Shown here one piece after another: positions 59,401 to 63,212 of a DNA stretch of 63,212 nt. The notes under the pieces were generated by a model. The model was not told where the DNA came from and did no database searches. It was given only the letters and a program-made list of their open reading frames with translations. Both the position numbers and the translations under genes were made by a program. How positions within the stretch are numbered: the first letter of the stretch is position 1; every line of letters starts with the position of its first letter. Origin of the DNA: Beroe ovata (taxonomy: Eukaryota; Ctenophora; Nuda; Beroida; Beroidae); assembly GCA_946803715.1 (NCBI GenBank), contig CAMPET010000163.1, positions 91,483 to 154,694 of the forward strand, written 5' to 3'.

Positions 59401-62400
59401 CGTGTAGAATTCAGTAGGATCAAAATCACAGGTTTTGACTTCACGTCGGTTTTTTGTGCGACAAGTGATGGGCAATTCTAGATCGATAACGCCAAGTCCT
59501 AACTTGTGCAAATTCATTTCAGGTGGTTCAAGTATGATTCAACCGACGTTCCTGTAGAGATCCTGGACCTTGATGACACATTTTATGATTCAAAAACTGG
59601 AAATCTTTATCTTATCAATACGAATCCGTTAGTATTCACTCAGTCAATCATTTCTGGTGCATCAGAATACATATCTAGGGACATTCCATTCATTTCTCTA
59701 GTGGAATGAACTTTCTGAACCCAACTTCCCTCTCTAGTGACAGTCATAGTGGCAAATATGAGTGTAGAGCAGATAACTCAAAGCTCGGGGAGTATGCTGT
59801 GGTGGAGGTTGTGAACATAGCCATTTCGGGTGAGACGTTTTTTCCGTATAGGAATTGCAGGGTGTGAGAATGAGTTATTTCAACGGGGAATTGCTTTTTC
59901 AGAGGTGTAAAATTGCATTATAAAATCGGTTGAATGTGATTTGTTTCAACTCGATAACACGTAACTTGACTCACTTCTCAATTGTTAGGTGCATTCAAAG
60001 CAGCCGATTTTCCTCCCACTAAAGCATATTTTGACGATAATGTGGCTGTATCAGCAGTTGTGGGGGAGAGTCTGGTGTTAAGATGTGCCGCATACGGATA
60101 TCCAATACCTCAGTGAGTCGGGAGAGAGTGAATTCGATCCATTTAGATCGATTGATTTACTAATTAGATGATTTAGATCGAATACATCGCTATCCATCGT
60201 CAACTTCATTGACCTATCGTCGATCATACATGTCTTAATGATTGATTTAAAGAATATTCCTGGTTTGACCGACTCTATTCCAGATATCAAATTTCCCATC
60301 CAGGGTGTACTGGTACTTTGGTGACGAGGTTGATACTCTCTGTAGGATACCGAGCAGTCGCTATACGAGTCTCGATAACGGTAAGCGGTTACCATGACAA
60401 CAGTCACACGTGACAACAGTTACTATCACAACAATCATACATGACATGGACAACAGTTACTCTGACGACAGTCTCGGGCTAGGTTTAATCCAACAACACC
60501 ACTTCATCATAATTTTCTTGCTTTTATTCTCTGAAGATTTCTAACTTCATTCTGCCTCGCCAAAGACTCTATATAGAAATACCGAAGTTAATGATTCAAT
60601 TCGGCTCTCTTCACAGGCAGAACAGTGATAATGCATGCCGTCAAGGAGCAAGATAACGATTATAGATACGAATGCAAAGCTCAGACTTCCTCCGGCGATT
60701 TCTCCGACTCAAAAACTATCGGAGTTTTGACAGATGTCGGCACCCATAGTGAGTTGGAGACGTAGTTTCATCAGTCTAAGAAAAACACGCAATGCACTTA
60801 ATCTTTGTTTTGATTCCTTGAAATTTTTCACTTCTTTTTTATCTTTCTGCAGAATAACTTCTAATTTTCATAATATGAGATGGGGTATTCCTGTACCATT
60901 GTCAAAAGACCCTCCTTCACTCCAAAGCGTTATCTCTCTCTAGAAAAATTGGAGATTAGCCAGGACACAGTACGATACGTTCCCAGATACGGGAACAACA
61001 TCACACTTTCGTGTCCTGTCACGGGGGCTGACAGGAGTTTTTGGTACAGAAATGGGCAGAGACTAACACAGGCTGTAGGGTGAGCGAACGGAAACAGTCA
61101 TATTTTAATCAACTGTCGATTATGATCAGATCGTCTGCAATTTGCGTGCACGTCTTGATTAAAAACAGCACAGTGGAGTAGTTTCTGTCGAACTTTTGCT
61201 GAGATGCTGCCTGAGGGCTGAGGCATTCTGTCATTTCGCTCACATTCCGATCAGTATGAGCGTATTCTCTCTCCAGGGATGATTATACCCTCAATGAGGA
61301 CGCTAACTCAATAACGATAGCGGTGTCAGTGTTGACACATGGTGTGTACACGTGTCTCAGTCTGGGAAGTCAGAGGTAAGTATTACCACTTGTCGTCGTC
61401 ATGGAAACATTAACATTAACTCACTCACCTCTCCTCTCTCAACATTAACTCCCCTCTCTCCTCAGTGGCGACGAGCTGTACGGAGGTCTGGCCCTGAAAA
61501 ATCTGCACATCAGTAAGTTGTACTCTACAGTTGCGTGTTTGTGTGTGCAGTTACAGTTAGTCGCTTGTGTTCGTATCAACTCAGGCTGCCACTCTCGACT
61601 GATCTCATAATTTCAGCTAGGCCAGTTCTCCCCCTATCAATCATCCTGTATAGAGACTTGTCAGGGACGCGCAATGAGGTGAGCGATGTGCTTCACTCCT
61701 TGGTTTCTTCTTCACGTGACCACCATCCTGCATTCTTCCACTCATTCCTTAATTCTTCAAGAGAGCATGATCCCTCCGCATCTTCTCCCAACCCAGCTGT
61801 TCAGTGTCCATCCTCTCCTGCCTCACACACACACATATTATGTCATATACCCTATTATCCTATTATCTCACCCCCTATCAGTATCATCCTATTATCCCAC
61901 CTCTATTATCTTACCCCACCCCCTATCTAGACATTGTTAACGTGTGCTGCCACCGGTTTCCCCCCTCCTAGAGTCTACTGGTATGAAAATAACGTGCTGG
62001 TGACTGATTATTCCAGGTAAGAGCACCCAAATGTTTCCCCAAGGGGTTGTCCCTTTCTTTGTCTAAAAACACGCATATTCTATTTCCATTCTTCCAAAGA
62101 TTTGCAGTGATCCAATCTTTTATGTTCAAAGCTGCACCGCAAACCAAAACTTTGTCTTCAGGTTCAGTATCGCCCTTGACAAATCGAACAGTACCATCAT
62201 CAACACAACACTAAACATATCCAATCTAACTCAACAAACTGAGATCAAGTGAGATATGATTATCCATTTATCCAAATAATCAGTACTGATCCACTGATCC
62301 ACTGATCCATTGATCCTATTATCCAATCAATTAACACTATGACAACCGTCAACCATAGCAACCATTGTAACCATAGCAACCACGCCCAGATGTCTAGCCG

Positions 62401-63006
62401 TATCACAAACTGAGGAATATCACGATGTACAACAGTCACTCTACACTTTGTATCCCGAAGGTGAAAGTAAGTGTGCTTTCAACTAATTACCCAATCACTT
62501 AATTTATTGATTGATGATATGATATGATCCAGGATCGAGCTGGTTTTGATTTCGTGAACCTCGTTAACCCGTATAACCGCAGATAATAATTGCTTATTGG
62601 TTTTGTAAGTTTTCAAAACTGTCCCTTCACTCTAATTAGCTGAGAGTCACATCAATCAAAGATTATGGTAGTTTTGATGAGGGGTGATGACTGTTTTCAT
62701 CACCCATTGTGCCCAATTAATGGTCGAACAATTGCATGACGATTGATTGGTAGAGTCTCTAGTAAACTCCATGATTTTCCTGAAAAACATTCTCTTACGA
62801 TGCATTCCATTCTCAGTTGCCATCGACGTTTTTCACCACTCCTCAGTAAAAAACAGTGAATCTTTTTTCCATATTTTCTTTCAATCCTAACCGATTTCTC
62901 CCTACTTCAGAATCGATAGAAACAGTCGACCATGGCACCATGTACATCATCATTGGGGTGTCAGTGATTTTAGTATTCTGTCTGGGTATCACCATATCCT
63001 TCCTCG
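56436..63006 (+). CDS. Five-Ig-domain transmembrane receptor, 3' end outside window
   Basis: Nineteen exons in consistent phase: 56436-56539, 56596-56760, 56843-56948, 57034-57145, 57388-57516, 58895-59006, 59523-59627, 59738-59829, 59989-60112, 60304-60380, 60617-60748, 60944-61079, 61277-61375, 61466-61512, 61617-61678, 61931-62016, 62162-62248, 62390-62460 and 62911-63006 (647 residues so far). A signal peptide (MSLLWILVCFHFTQS) precedes a Cys-rich region of about 75 residues. Five Ig-like domains follow, with paired landmarks such as VVFQCSAEG/MGYYICQVT, SITCQLP/GKYECRADN, LVLRCAAYGYP/YRYECKAQT, ITLSCPVTG/HGVYTCLSLG and LLTCAATGFPPP/CLAVSQTEE. The membrane helix is MYIIIGVSVILVFCLGIT. The count recalls PDGFR-type ectodomains, but adhesion molecules share it; the tail will decide. 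Confidence 0.85.
57285..57298. promoter_or_regulatory. X-box-like palindrome in Ig receptor intron 5'
   Basis: GTTACTATGGCAAC fits the RFX X-box pattern found elsewhere in the window (5907, 6375, 6409, 25311, 53275, 60388). Binding is not shown. Confidence 0.3.
57517..58894. other. Longest Ig receptor intron
   Basis: A 1.38-kb intron with a ctctctctccctctctct tract near 57685-57703. Nothing else coding is supported. Confidence 0.5.
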
Positions 63007-63059
63007 GTGAGTGCATGCACCATTCACTTGACATCATTCACCTGCTGACACCTTTTGCT

Positions 63060-63212
63060 AATTCACTATTTCACTGCTGACACCACTCAGAACTTTGACA
63101 CTACTCTGCTCTCTGACACCACTCTCTTCTCTGACACCACTCTCCACTCTGACACCATTCTGGATTCTGACACCACTCTGCACTCTAACACCACTCTGTA
63201 CTCTGACACAAC
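63060..63212. repeat. CTGACACCACTCT tandem repeat at right edge
   Basis: About eight copies of actctgacaccactctgn in the Ig receptor intron after the membrane exon, running off the window. It is the same core as the motif at 48349-48570. Confidence 0.9.

Overview
The window is intron-rich animal nuclear DNA. Almost every recognisable gene is cut into short exons with GT-AG boundaries whose phases can be followed from exon to exon, and the gene set is metazoan: a KIAA0930 homologue, COMTD1, SZRD1, enolase, TTI2, mitochondrial L23, CCDC166, prolidase, a FERM protein, a laminin-G receptor and an Ig receptor. Gene density is high (about one gene per 4-5 kb), introns are small, and the assembly is peppered with single-N joins, some next to doubled sequence. 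I infer a compact, heterozygous genome, perhaps of an early-branching invertebrate. The species cannot be named from this sequence.

Layout. 1-690: 172-bp tandem satellite. 781-2391: 3' part of a KIAA0930/DUF2045 gene (+). 2944-3989: COMTD1-like methyltransferase (+). 4406-4840: SZRD1-like (+). 5714-10316: complete enolase (+), whose last intron carries a 540-bp repeat array. 10678-13270: TTI2 (+). 13883-17807: seven-exon membrane receptor with sushi domains and an unrecognised repeated module (-). 19288-19868: MRPL23 (+, 5' exon uncertain). 20459-25411: CCDC166-like (+), with a complete secreted aerolysin-family gene (22569-24059, +) inside one intron. 25871-26773: partial second copy of prolidase (-), then a 520-bp gap and a G-rich foldback. 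29502-33586: full prolidase (-). 33699-34850: two small secreted-protein genes, one saposin-like (-). 35404-38370: one orphan gene and one possible PROSER3-like gene (-). 38.4-45.6 kb: gene-poor, with CGCG-rich repeats, a GTGATG minisatellite and a TA-flanked MITE. 45645-49054: C-terminal part of a laminin-G transmembrane protein (+). 50280-54975: band 4.1-type FERM protein (-). 56436-63006 and beyond: five-Ig transmembrane receptor (+, tail outside the window).

Most genes are unrelated housekeeping genes and do not form a pathway. The accessory interest is in the sushi receptor, the nested pore-forming-type gene, the saposin-like gene and the Ig receptor (surface or secreted recognition proteins), and in short motifs that recur across many introns: TGACACCACT and the RFX X-box-like GTTRCCATGGYAAC. 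The two prolidase copies lie on different contigs either side of a gap, so uncollapsed haplotypes are as likely as a real duplication. All exon boundaries are manual predictions from splice consensus, phase and homology remembered from the families; no search was run.
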